From the NCBI GenBank assembly GCA_010279815.1, contig QEOQ01000258.1, positions 138,226 to 160,146 of the forward strand: a DNA stretch of 21,921 bases, in the 5' to 3' direction. The position numbers were made by a program, and so were the translations under genes. The notes beneath the pieces were generated by a model. That model saw only the letters and a program-made list of their open reading frames with translations, did not search any database and was not told the DNA's origin. Origin of the DNA: Brachionus plicatilis. Its lineage: Eukaryota > Rotifera > Eurotatoria > Ploima > Brachionidae. Below, in pieces: positions 11,101 to 19,966 of this stretch; the first letter of the stretch is position 1; the number at the start of each line of letters is the position of its first letter.

Positions 11101-14100
11101 AAACATCTAATAGTTAAAAGACTATTTTAATCATATGTCTTACCATTCTTCATATTAGAAGTAACCTATTCACTTGAAAAAAATATCTTTGATGATTATC
11201 ACACATGAATCTAAAAAAAATATTAGATACCAAATATAAAGTAAAACCTATGTTATTTCCCACATCGTTTACAGTAAAATTAGTTCTTTAGTATTAATAA
11301 ATAAATCAAGTCAGTTGTTTGGAATTTTTGTAAAATTAAATTTTTAAGATGATCTATGCAAATGAGGCCGACAACGGAAGCATTGATTTTGTCGACTTGG
11401 AACGAAAATTGAAGCAATACAAAAACGATAGACGAATTAAAATTGGCTCGTTCACCGCTGCCTCGAATGTGACTGGCATTGTGTGTGATACGGAGCGTTT
11501 AACTTGTCTGCTGCATAAATATGGATTTTTGTCATTTTGGGATTATGCCACTGCAGCTCCACATGTCAAAATAGACATGAATCCAAAGATTTCGGCAGAC
11601 ATTGAAATCGATTACGAGTAAGCATTTTGCTTTTAGAAAAAATCAACAACAAAAAAAAACTAATTTTATGCAACAAAAATAAATAGAGAACAAGCTTTTA
11701 AAGACGCCATTTTCTTATCGCCGCACAAGTTTGTCGGTGGTCCACAAACACCTGGAATATTGGTTGCCAAAAAAAAGTTATTCAGAAACAAAGTTCCAAA
11801 TGCTGGCGGCGGTGGAACTGTTGTCTACGTCACCAAAGAAGACCACAAATATTTAAAGGATATCGAAGAACGCGAAGAAGGAGGAACTCCGGCTATTGTC
11901 GAATCCATACGTGCTGGTCTGGTTTTTCAATTAAAAAACGCTGTTGGAGTCAACAACATCCTAAAACGTGAACACTACTACACAAAGTAATTAATTAAAA
12001 AATACAAAACTACACCAATTGTACAATTGTAGGCTACATATGTAGAATGTAGGCTACACATGTAGAATGTAGGCTACAATTGTAGGCTACACATGTAGAA
12101 TGTAGGCTACAATTGTAGGCTACACATGTAGAATGTAGGCTACAACTGTAGGCTACACATGTAGAATGTAGGCTACAATTGTAGGCTACACATGTAGATT
12201 GTAGGCTACAATTGTAGGCTACACATGTAGAATGTAGGCTACAATTGTAGGCTACACATGTAGATTGTAGGCTACAATTGTAGGCTACACATGTAGATTG
12301 TAGGCTACAATTGTAGGCTACACATGTAGAATGTAGGCTACACATGTAGAATGTAGGCTACAATTGTAGGCTACACATGTAGATTGTAGGCTACAATTGT
12401 AGCGGTAAAAATGAAGCCTATGTAAAAAATTTAAAGTTTATTTTATTAAAAAAATTAATTTTAATTAAGAAAAGCAATCAAATTTTTGAGTAAAATTCCA
12501 AATTTGCATTTGCTTGGTAGCTTGAGCGTAGAACGTTTGTCCATATTCTCATTTTTAATAAAGCACAATCAATCCGGTTACTATTTGCATTCAAATTTTG
12601 TTGGCGTTCTGCTGAACGATTTATTTGGCATTCAGAGTAGATCAGGATGCGCGTGTGCCGGTCCATACGCTGCCTATTTGATCGGCATGAGGCCCGAGCT
12701 GTCCAAACATTTTGAAGAAATATTGGTCAAAAATGACTCTATTGATCGCTACTTGCTAAAAATTAGCCACGATTTGTCTAAAGCTAAATTGCTAAAGCCC
12801 GGTTTTACTCGATTCAACTTGTCGTTTTTTTTCGACGAGAATCGAGTCGATTTTATTCTAAATGCAATTAAGTTTGTGTGCGAACACGGATGGCGATTTT
12901 TGACCTTGTACAAATTCAACTTGGAAACCGGTACTTACAGACACAGAAATTTTAAAGAACTGGCCGACCGCAAAAAACTCTCCAACATAAACTACAGAGA
13001 CAATTCATTTAACTTTAAAAAAGAATCGTACAAAAGTGACGACTCAGATTGTCCTTCTTCAGATCAAGTACTTTTATTAAAAATATGTGTGTGTTTTTTT
13101 TGTTTTTCTTAAAGTCTTTTTTCTCAAAAGGAAGTCTTGAGAGCAGCTTTTAAAGCTTTGGAATTAACTCAGGTAATTTTTGAGCAATTTAAAATAAATT
13201 CAAAATTTTTATAATCCAATCTAAAAAAAAAAGGAACCGGTTGATATGACCGACGAAAGACAACTATTCAGCAAAACAACTTCTAAATTAAGATGGTAAT
13301 TTATTTAAAATTAAAAAATTAGCAATCTCCTTTTTCTTTTTTTGTTCAAAAATTTAATCAGGAATTTTCAGATAGTACTAGTAGTTGTTTACTATTAAAT
13401 CTAGAGTCTAAGCACTAGAAATTTTATCGGGTCTTTTTAGTTGAAGTCTTGATTTGTTTTCTATGAGTCCACTGGTCTTAATTTAAGTCAGTTTTTTGAA
13501 GTAATATTTTTCAAAAATTAAAAAATTAAATGCATGATATTAATTATATTTTGGTCTTTTGATTTTTTTTGTAAACTTTAATTTTCAGCATTCGTTGACA
13601 GCTTATTCCATACCTCAACCACTGTTAGTTAAAATATTATACCGTACAAGCCACTTTTTATTGATGTAATAGTAAATTTTGATAAAACGTAAATATCGTA
13701 ATAAACTGATCCACTAAAGTAAATCTTGAAAAAAATATTCATATTTTCTTATTATCATATATTACTAAGTAAGTTTTGATATTTACTGATGCAACCGTAA
13801 ATATCAAAAAAAATAAAACTTTTTATGAACTTGCATGTCAAGTTGGCGTATTTTCGGACTTATTTTCCAGTAACGCTTTTGATTTAGTTCAAAATTGTCA
13901 AGTTGGTCTAGAAATTAGAACCGACAAGGCGATCAAAAGCTTTAGACAAACGGTCAATGAAATGACATTTAGTGGTGGTCAAGGAATGGTAATATGCAAT
14001 TGTACATCTCAATGTATTACAAATCGATGCTGTTGTAGAAAATCTAACCTCTTGAGTAATTCTAGATGTCATGGATCAAATACAATTTGCTCCAATTAAT

Positions 14101-16489
14101 AAACCTTTTATCAATATTTACGCTTTATTTCATTTTTTTGAGATTATTACTATATTTATCTTTTTAATTTCAGTTAATTACGAGAAAAATAGAAAAAACA
14201 GGAAAAATTGATAATTTTATTTATTTCAAAAATTTATTTATTTTAATTATCGATATTTACGTATTATCAAAAAAAAACGATAACATTGATATCTCTCACT
14301 AATCTTTTATCATTAGACCTCTCTAGATTTAGCAAAAAACTTTTTGCATAATTTACTCCTTTTTTAATAAGCTTGTGTTTTCAGCAATGTTAACAATCCT
14401 ATACATTTGGATTAAATCGCCACGCAATCTTCGATCTTCTAGTCTAGTGAGGTTCAAAGAACAAAGACGTTCTTAATAAGTTTTGTCTCTTATTGACCGC
14501 ACCATTTTCGTTGCCCTACTCTGCACTTTTTCCAGAATAGCCACATCTGTTCCAAGAGAAAGAGACCACGTACAACTAAAGCCTTATATAACGGGCCAAT
14601 TATTTCCCTGTCGAGATATGAAAAGGACTTTGGTATTTGACCCAAAACGCTATTCGCTTTTGCCGCTGCTGCGAAACATTGTTTATTCCATTTTAAATCA
14701 TTTGATACAAAAACACCAAGGTCTTTTTCCAGATTTGTCTCATCAAGAGTATAAATACCACTTGAATTTAACGTTTTGTATCCATACTTATTTCTTTTCC
14801 CAACCAGATACATGGTTTTACATTTCGATATGCTTAACTCTGTTGACCTGTTGAAATTTGTCCACAAACGAATTCGGAGATCAGCAAAAACTCTGCAATT
14901 TTCAATTAAATGAAAAAAACATTTGATTAAAATATACAATAAATTGTAGAGTTTTTGTAAATAAATTGGGGAAAATTTTTTTACGAACAGTATTTTGAAA
15001 AGAAAGCGTTTATTTTCACACATTCAATGGGTAATTAGTAAAAAATAATCACACACAAAAAGTAGATGTGGATTTTGAAATTTTTTTATTTTAACACTCT
15101 TTGAAAAAATCTTAAATTTAATTTTCACATTAATTTTTTAGCTTTAATCTACTAGCTCAAATATATAAATAATTCTAATTTTGAACAAAGTAAAATTTTT
15201 GCTCAATTTCAAAGTGCTCTTTCAACTCAAAAATTTCAAAAGCGCAATTTAATTGCATTGCAATTTACACAGTTTTTTTTAGCTTTTAAAACTTTCAAAT
15301 TTCAAGTTAAAAAAATTACAAATATGCAATGCAATTAAATTGCGCTTTTGAAATGTTTTAGTGGAAAGAAAAATTTGAAAACTGGACAAAAATTTTACGT
15401 TGTCCAAAATTAATTGATAGCTAAAGTACAAAAAGATGAAAAATATTTGAAAATTTCATTCATTCAAAGGCTTGACATATCAATCATTCTAGCTTATCTT
15501 TAAAAAATTCACTAATTAAATAAACATTAATTTTATAAAGATTTTTTATCAATTTTGTTTAAGAAACTAATCTACTACAAATTAAAACTAACTTGTACAC
15601 ATTTTATTCTTCGACTCTTCCTCAACTTTTCCTTTCCCCACTTTTCCTTTAGGAAGAGTCGAGGAAGGGAAATGTACAAGTTAGTTTTAAATTGTACTGG
15701 TAGATACACATTATTTGGTGTAAATTTTTTTTTGAATAAAAGTGGGCTCATTTATTCAAAAGGCATATGATCACAACAAAATTAAAAAAAAAGGCATTAA
15801 TTTTTTGATTCCAAAAAAATAGGTTCTTGTTGTCAAGTGAAGCATATGGAATAATTCATGGCATTAGTTCATTGTACAATAATGAAATAGTAAGCCCCAT
15901 ATTTGTGCCACGCAAATATTCGTTGAGCAGTGATCAATTGAACAAATTGTATGATGTGTTCAAATATGAAAAGTTAAAGTCAAATGAAGAAGATGGCGAA
16001 GGCTATACTGAGTTTGCCGATCGCTTCTTCTCTAACCCAGACTCGGTTACAATGGCCAAATTGGTGACTAGCAAGAGTGGCCGATCGACAAGTAGAAAAA
16101 GTAAAACAAGCGTAGACTACTGCGAAGACTGCAATCCAGGCTTTTATGCGGAAGAAGAGGTCAAATTCAGCAAAGTTAAGGCCAACGAGTTAAGGAGCTA
16201 TCCAAATTTGAAGGACACTGACTTTAGCAAGACTGATACTTATCATGATTTTAACAGACAAAATAGTTTTCCAAAATACTATGACAAACGAGCTAATGAG
16301 TCCGAAGAATTGAAAAAGAAACACAACAGCACATCAAAGTCGGGCTCGTATAAAAACGAAATTGATTTCGATTTGAGCAAACTTTCAAATGGAAACTTGA
16401 AAGAAATAGCCGATCATTTGGATGAGCAGTCAGTAAGACGCTTCAAAGAAATGCTCAAGAGTAGATTTGCTAAAAGAATAAATGTTTGA
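8123..16489 (+). CDS. Cysteine desulfurase-like class V aminotransferase-fold PLP enzyme, 10 exons, 797 aa
   Basis: Exons: 8123-8162, 8218-8449, 8518-8635, 8689-8754, 11349-11617, 11687-11986, 12470-13067, 13131-13172, 13234-13295, 15823-16489. All introns are GT-AG and all phases agree (2394 nt with stop). Motifs in order: DYTASG (46-51), YANTHS (69-74), glycine-rich phosphate-binding GSGVTGAIHK (110-119), FEHHSN with the cofactor-stacking His pair (139-140), SFTAASNVTG (186-195), WDYATAAPH with D217 for the pyridine nitrogen, SPHKFVGGP with Schiff-base K256, RSGCACAGPY (399-408) and LRWF (574-577). C404 aligns by eye with the SufS nucleophile, so a desulfurase or selenocysteine lyase reaction is plausible; the substrate is unproven. 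Residues from about 605 are charged and serine-rich with a CEDC pair (676-679), unlike the bare enzyme of about 400 residues. The ATG at 8123 was chosen because its 40-nt exon splices in phase; without it the first in-frame ATG is 8229. No targeting signal seen. Fold is certain; function is inferred. Confidence 0.9.
9126..9277. repeat. Left LTR of the miniature element
   Basis: 152 bp, TGTGATAT...CATTACA, with GCATAAATACA at about 9201 as a possible TATA box. Confidence 0.8.
9480..9619. repeat. Right LTR of the miniature element
   Basis: 140 bp, the same ends as the left LTR but about 12 bp shorter. It carries GTATAAATACA near 9541 and follows directly on the polypurine tract. Confidence 0.8.
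9791..10148. mobile_element. Foldback element, arms about 150 bp, in intron 4
   Basis: The left arm runs GTGAAATTCAGTACAAAA, then TTAATTCTGTGAATGCAGAA, then GTGCAACATTCAAAGTTGCA; the right arm is its inverse, TGCAACTTTGAATGTTGCAC, then TTCTGCATTCACAGAATTTA, then TTTTGTACTGAACTTCAC. No ORF is present. A related solo arm lies at 1515-1706, which shows this is a dispersed family. Confidence 0.8.
10341..10400 (-). mobile_element. LINE 3' end (5'-truncated copy)
   Basis: On the - strand, GAGGGAGCTTTAGCTAGCC is followed by an (AAAT)n-type tail. The same arrangement, GAAGGAGCTTTAGCTCGG plus (AAAT)n, ends the LINE at 17591-18612. How far the copy extends to the right (5' side) is unclear; a GGCACATG-containing bit near 10870 may belong to it. 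Confidence 0.6.
10400..11348. other. Remainder of intron 4, AT-rich
   Basis: No exon or ORF seen. It ends in the TTTTTAAG acceptor of the exon at 11349. Confidence 0.5.
12018..12402. repeat. 33-bp minisatellite filling intron 6
   Basis: About eleven to twelve tandem copies of a 33-bp unit made of TGTAGGCTACACATGTAGAA followed by TGTAGGCTACAAT. Copies differ mainly at one AAT/ATT position and at rare sites (CATATG in the first, CAACTG once). The unit is built from self-complementary pieces: TGTAG-G-CTACA, CTACAATTGTAG (a perfect 12-bp palindrome) and ACATGT. The array takes up most of the 483-nt intron 11987-12469. Because 33 is divisible by 3, the - strand stays open as an 11-residue repeat; that is a by-product, not a gene. 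Confidence 0.95.
13677..14272. mobile_element. Integrase remnant between 22-bp inverted repeats, in intron 9
   Basis: TTTTGATAAAACGTAAATATCG at 13677-13698 faces its inverse at 14251-14272 with one mismatch. Further GTAAATATC motifs occur at about 13796 and, inverted, at about 14115. Between them lies the Cys-rich integrase C-terminus at 13776-14099. I could not identify a target duplication, so whether the inverted repeats are true transposon ends is open. Confidence 0.45.
13776..14099 (+). pseudogene. C-terminal fragment of a transposon integrase-type protein with Cys-rich tail
   Basis: The open frame has no ATG near its start (it opens after a stop at 13770). It reads YELACQVGVFSDLFSSNAFD, later SGGQGMVICNC, then a CNC-x3-C-x4-CCC-x10-C-H cluster and a stop. 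From memory this matches the C-terminus of KRAB-A domain-containing protein 2 / SCAND3-like proteins, which derive from transposon integrases and end in a CXC-type zinc-binding tail. One cysteine of the usual pattern appears replaced by Ser (LLSNSRCH). The DDE core is absent. It sits in sense orientation inside intron 9 and is probably inactive. Confidence 0.6.
14340..14890 (-). pseudogene. LINE reverse transcriptase C-terminal fragment, frameshifted
   Basis: The - strand reads SISKCKTMYLVG, then LEKDLGVFVSNDLKWNKQC, AKANSVLGQIPKSFSYLD and PLYKALV, the typical post-catalytic region of CR1-like and related non-LTR RTs. A frameshift near 14530 leads into VQSRATKMVRSIRD, then a stop, then LCSLNLTRLEDRRLRGDLIQ. 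The catalytic part is missing, and the upstream open stretch to 15023 does not look RT-like. It lies antisense in intron 9. It belongs to a different family from the LINE at 17591-18612. Confidence 0.85.
15234..15353. repeat. Snapback repeat with a perfect 29-bp stem in intron 9
   Basis: Bases 15234-15262 are the exact reverse complement of 15325-15353; the stem contains AAGCGCAATTTAATTGCATT. The loop is 62 nt. This could be a tiny foldback element or a hairpin RNA. Confidence 0.9.
15580..15693. repeat. Hairpin repeat with interrupted stem in intron 9
   Basis: AAAACTAACTTGTACA (from 15584) pairs with TGTACAAGTTAGTTTT (to 15689), and inside it CGACTCTTCCT pairs with AGGAAGAGTCG; a partly mismatched stretch lies between. 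The loop is pyrimidine-rich. It sits about 130 bp before the last exon. Confidence 0.85.
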
Positions 16490-16591
16490 TAGAACAATTT
16501 TTTAAGAAGTTATTAATGACACATTAAAATATTTACTTATATCGTAGTTTGGATTTGTAATTTTAATTTTTTATTATTTTTTTAAATTATT

Positions 16592-16597
16592 AATAAA
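16592..16597 (+). promoter_or_regulatory. Candidate polyadenylation signal AATAAA
   Basis: AATAAA lies about 100 nt after the stop codon of the PLP enzyme gene in AT-rich DNA. Position and motif fit a poly(A) signal, but such hexamers are common by chance in this composition. Confidence 0.4.
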
Positions 16598-16761
16598 TAT
16601 TGAGCCCAAAATTAAAATCTTTTAAAATTGTTGTCTAAACAAGGCTAGTAGGTGGATTCTGAAAGATTTTAGATATTTTAGATAGCCAAATAAAGCAGTA
16701 ATTCTTTTAACATATTAGTCATTCTGAAAAGAACTTAGAGACTGTATTAGCTAATTTTCAT

Positions 16762-16905
16762 TTGTCTTTTAATATTGTAAATGATTGGTGTTTCTACAAA
16801 ACGATTTGTATGATTTTTACTAAAAGAAATATTACTGTTCCTGAACTAATAAACTTAGATGGAATAGAAATAAAAGTTGTCAAAGAAATCAGTCTTTGGC
16901 AAAAT
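16762..16905 (+). pseudogene. Short LINE reverse transcriptase relic
   Basis: The frame reads IVNDWCFYKTICMIFTKR, then LDGIEIKVVKEI. This fits the ..NDWC.....K.K.M.F.......I.....I.....KYLG segment that follows the catalytic loop in many non-LTR RTs, with a small internal deletion and loss of similarity after KEI. No start codon and no RT motifs either side. Likely but not certain, as only about 45 residues remain. Confidence 0.5.
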
Positions 16906-17198
16906 GGAGAAAATTTCACATTTTTATGTTTTCAAATTTTTAGATTTTTTGTGGTTTTTATCAAGACATCTTTTTTTTCGTATTTTATTTCTTGAAAAAT
17001 CTTATTAATTAAAAAATGTAAGTAGGAAAAAAGTTTGCTCACTTTCTATCACTTTAAACGCCCTTCTAGCACTTTCTAGCCAATAATATAGATCGATCGA
17101 TGTTGTCGATCGAGAGATGATCGGGGTTGTGAAGTTTGTTTCAATTCTATCATTTCAATTCAGAAAAACTTGAATAACTTTTTTACTAAAAGAGATAA

Positions 17199-17228
17199 TA
17201 CAGTATGTCACAAAAAGTTAGAATCAAA
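17199..17228 (+). repeat. Tc1-like terminal motif, copy 1
   Basis: TACAGTATGTCACAAAAAG followed by TTAGAATCAA resembles a Tc1/mariner inverted-repeat end with its TA. CACAAAAAGTTAGAATCAA recurs in the same direction at about 19048. No inverted partner was found, so this may be a deleted element. Confidence 0.35.
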
Positions 17229-17590
17229 CTGTAAATATAAAAAAAATTATTTTTTACAATTAAAATTATCGTTAAATTAAGATTTTTTATGCTTGAATTA
17301 GGTATCTAATTAGGTTACACTGTAAAATGACAACCTTTTGATTAATCCGAAAGATTTTTAACAAAGAGATGTGTGAAAAAGAAAAATGACAACGGGATTA
17401 ATTTAAAATTAAAATTTATTATTACTAATTTGATTTGATAAAAAAATAACCAATTAGAAAAAATTATAATTAATAAAATTGTAAGTTTCCAAAAGAAAAT
17501 GTTGGTTTTGCATTAATCCACCTTTGTTAGATGGAATATATTCAAGTTTATTGGACATGTTTTTTCTAATTTTCAATTTTTTTTTAGAAG

Positions 17591-18612
17591 AATTTATTTA
17601 TTTTATTTATTTATTTGTTTTCTGTACCGAGCTAAAGCTCCTTCAGAATAAGTTAAAAAGTAAAATAAAAAAAATAAAATAAAAATGAAATAAAATAAAA
17701 ATAAAATTAAAGTTAATAAAATGAGATAAAAAAAAGAATCAAAATAAAGTAAATAATCTAAAAAAATGAAAATTTAAAAGACATAAATTGGAAAAGATTG
17801 TAACATGTGGCACATGTTTGCATAGTTCAAGTTTCAGGAAAATAAGAAGAAATAGTAAGGTAGCAATTACACAATGGAGTTGGATATTCAATATGTCTTG
17901 ATTCGAAACCTTCTTTGTATTCCTTCACCAGTCTTTCAACTAATGGGATAGAATGACTCAGTCCTGTCCCAACATATCTCTCACTCAATTCAAAAAGCCG
18001 ATTCGAGACTGTTAGTAATTTTAGTTTATTAAAAGCCTCATGATGCACGATGTTGGAGGGAGTATCATATTTTAACTTAAGAATAGACCTGACTGCTGTA
18101 TTCTGAATTGCTTGTAGTTTTTTGATATTATTTTCTGAAAATGAATTTAGGCAAGGAAAAGAATAGTCTAAGATTGATCCGACTAAAGATTTATATAAAT
18201 TTCCTAGTGTGTTTTGATTGAGACCCCATTTTTTGTTTGACAATATCTTAATAATGTTTAGTCTTTTATTGCAGCGTTCTTTAATTTCGTCTACCAGTAT
18301 ATTAAAGTTTAACTTAGAATCAAATTTAATACCAAGAAACTTGATTTCTTTTTGGCTCACTATTCTGTTTCCATAAATTTTTAAGTTTAGATTATCACTC
18401 TCTTTTTTGTACCTAGAAAAGACTACTGAACACGACTTTTCAACTGATATCTTCATTTTCCATTTAATAAGCCATAATTCTAGTTCGTAGGTGTATTTAT
18501 TAATCTTATTTTCTAGGTTCCCCTTTTTGTTATAAATGAAGAATGTAACTAGATCATCTGCGAAAAGCAGAGAGTATTCATTATTTGTTAGAAGAAGTTT
18601 GGTTAAAGGATT
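17591..18612 (-). mobile_element. 5'-truncated LINE copy with (AAAT)n tail
   Basis: Coding part 17827-18612, then a 3' untranslated part ending GAAGGAGCTTTAGCTCGG and an (AAAT)n-like tail at 17591-17618. The 5' end stops inside the RT domain, as is usual for target-primed insertion. It lies inside the 17313-18927 transposon and so arrived later than that element. Confidence 0.75.
17827..18612 (-). pseudogene. LINE reverse transcriptase, C-terminal part, open but truncated
   Basis: The - strand is open from about 18612 to the stop at 17827. It starts within the RT fingers/palm as NNEYSLLFADDLVTFFIY, so the catalytic FADD is present, then WLIKWKMKISVEKSC, IKFLGIKFDSKLNFN, LYKSLVGSILDYSFP and IQNTAVRSILKL. 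These are hallmarks of jockey/RTE-like non-LTR RTs. The first ATG, at 18456, is downstream of the FADD and is not a true start. N-terminal RT motifs and the endonuclease are missing. No internal stop, so this is a fairly young copy; it is close to the fragment at 1-322. Confidence 0.85.
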
Positions 18613-19044
18613 TTATAATCAGTATTATTTGGTACATTTTGACAAGATAATTAGAGTAATTATTGGGAATTTGTGAGAGTGGTTTTTGATATTAAGTCTT
18701 AATCCGAGTATTAATTAGGAATAATTTATAATATTTAGTTAAATAATTAGACACATTTTATTATAATTTATTTTAAGTAACCGGGTAATGACAATTTTTT
18801 AACACATAGTTATAATAAAAAAAAAAAAACTCCTCCTTTTTTTTTCGGTAAGTTAAAATACAATTTTTTAACACATTTGTCATTTTCCTCTCGAGGTGTG
18901 AAAATGTTGTCATTTTACAGTGAGCCCTCTAATTAAAGCTCATTTTTTCTCCTTGAATCAATTATAACACTCAAGCTTAAAAATAAAGGTCTCTTTATTA
19001 ATAAACTTCAATCATATGTAACAATCTTTTGTAGAAAAAAAGTT

Positions 19045-19066
19045 TGGCACAAAAAGTTAGAATCAA
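19045..19066 (+). repeat. Tc1-like terminal motif, copy 2
   Basis: GGCACAAAAAGTTAGAATCA shares 19 bases with copy 1 at 17210-17228. A perfect 16-bp palindrome AATCGGATATCCGATT follows at about 19086. The open run near 19200 (LIKKRLPEICQTVGDRFN) might be a transposase relic but is too short to assign. Confidence 0.35.
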
Positions 19067-19529
19067 TCTTTTTAATCAAAATAAAAATCGGATATCCGAT
19101 TTATTGATTGATTTTTTTACCGAATTTACTAAAAGACTGTTTATCTTTAATTTGAGACCATGCTTGACATAAATTGAAACAATTAGCTTATTACTTGTTC
19201 TCATCAAAAAAAGACTACCAGAAATTTGCCAGACCGTTGGTGATAGATTTAATTAATTTGGTGTCAATTGATAAATAAAGTGTTTTTTTTTTAATATTTT
19301 TTGTGGTTTTCTTAATGAAATTTGGGAAAAAACTTAAAAATTTGGGGTAACCGAACTAAATTTCTCGAAAATAAACCTTAAAATATGAAAGCACTTTAAA
19401 AAAATGTAACAAGGCTTATAAATTTTTTAAAGTTTTAAGATAAAAATTTTATTTTTAAATTATTGTAAATATGAAATTGACAATTTGGATAAAATTCAGA
19501 AAAAAATTTCATTTTTCAAAAATATTTAA

Positions 19530-19935
19530 TACTAGAACGCCCGATTTTTTTTATACCGTAAACGCCCGGCAGGGGTCTAAAAAACCCCTTTTAAATTTAA
19601 TGGATAACAAGCAAAAAATTAAGCATATCTGCTGAAAATAAGTTTTATTTAAGTTAATTATGCTTTTATTATTTTATGCTAAGAATTTATTAATTTTAAG
19701 CGATAGAAAAGGTAAAATTTTAAAGGGGTTTAAAAAACCCCCTCCGGGCGTTTATGTATATTTTTTTTTTGACATTAAATTATTATAATTTTTAATATTC
19801 AAAAATAAAATAATAATTAAATTTACATTTTCAATTAGGGAAAAAAAAAAATTTTGACAAAACTCCTCTTAGAAAAATTTTTATTCACATTTTAAAATCA
19901 AAAAGGGGTTTAAAAAATCCCCGGGCGTTCTAGTG
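19530..19935. mobile_element. piggyBac-type miniature element, TTAA-flanked, 406 bp
   Basis: TTAA stands at 19526-19529 and 19936-19939. Inside, ACTAGAACGCCCG at the left faces CGGGCGTTCTAGT at the right (13-bp exact inverse). A TTAA duplication is the mark of piggyBac-like transposons. There is no ORF. Three copies of a GGGGTYTAAAAAACCCC-like block lie inside, and an inner inverted pair (TAAACGCCCGG near 19560, CCGGGCGTTTA near 19744) is nested within the outer one. Confidence 0.85.
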
Positions 19936-19966
19936 TTAAAAATTTGCTTGCACTCAAGGCCAATAT

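Larger units (their letters stand above)
17313..18927. mobile_element. DNA transposon with 8-bp target duplication, hosting a nested LINE
   Basis: TCTAATTA stands directly outside both ends (17305-17312 and 18928-18935). The ends start GG and contain an exact 17-bp inverted repeat, CACTGTAAAATGACAAC (17318-17334) against its inverse (18906-18922). AATGACAA motifs recur below both ends, and CAATTTTTTAACACAT occurs twice on the right. Without the LINE at 17591-18612 about 590 bp of non-coding element remains. An 8-bp duplication fits hAT, Merlin or P-type elements; the TIR does not let me choose. Confidence 0.8.

Noticed and set aside
12034..12345. - strand ORF of 103 residues with an 11-residue CSLHSTCVAYN repeat
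   Set aside because: It is only the minisatellite read in a frame that stays open because the unit is 33 bp; it lies wholly inside intron 6.
12478..12666. - strand ORF of 62 residues
   Set aside because: Shadow of exon 7 of the PLP enzyme on the opposite strand.
14483..14854. + strand ORF of 123 residues
   Set aside because: Antisense shadow of the - strand LINE RT relic.
15555..15770. + strand ORF of 71 residues
   Set aside because: Runs through the hairpin repeat at 15580-15693; no coding features.
17088..17125. GATCGATCGA-rich patch as a regulatory site
   Set aside because: Short GATC reiteration with a 7-bp stem; too little to support a function.
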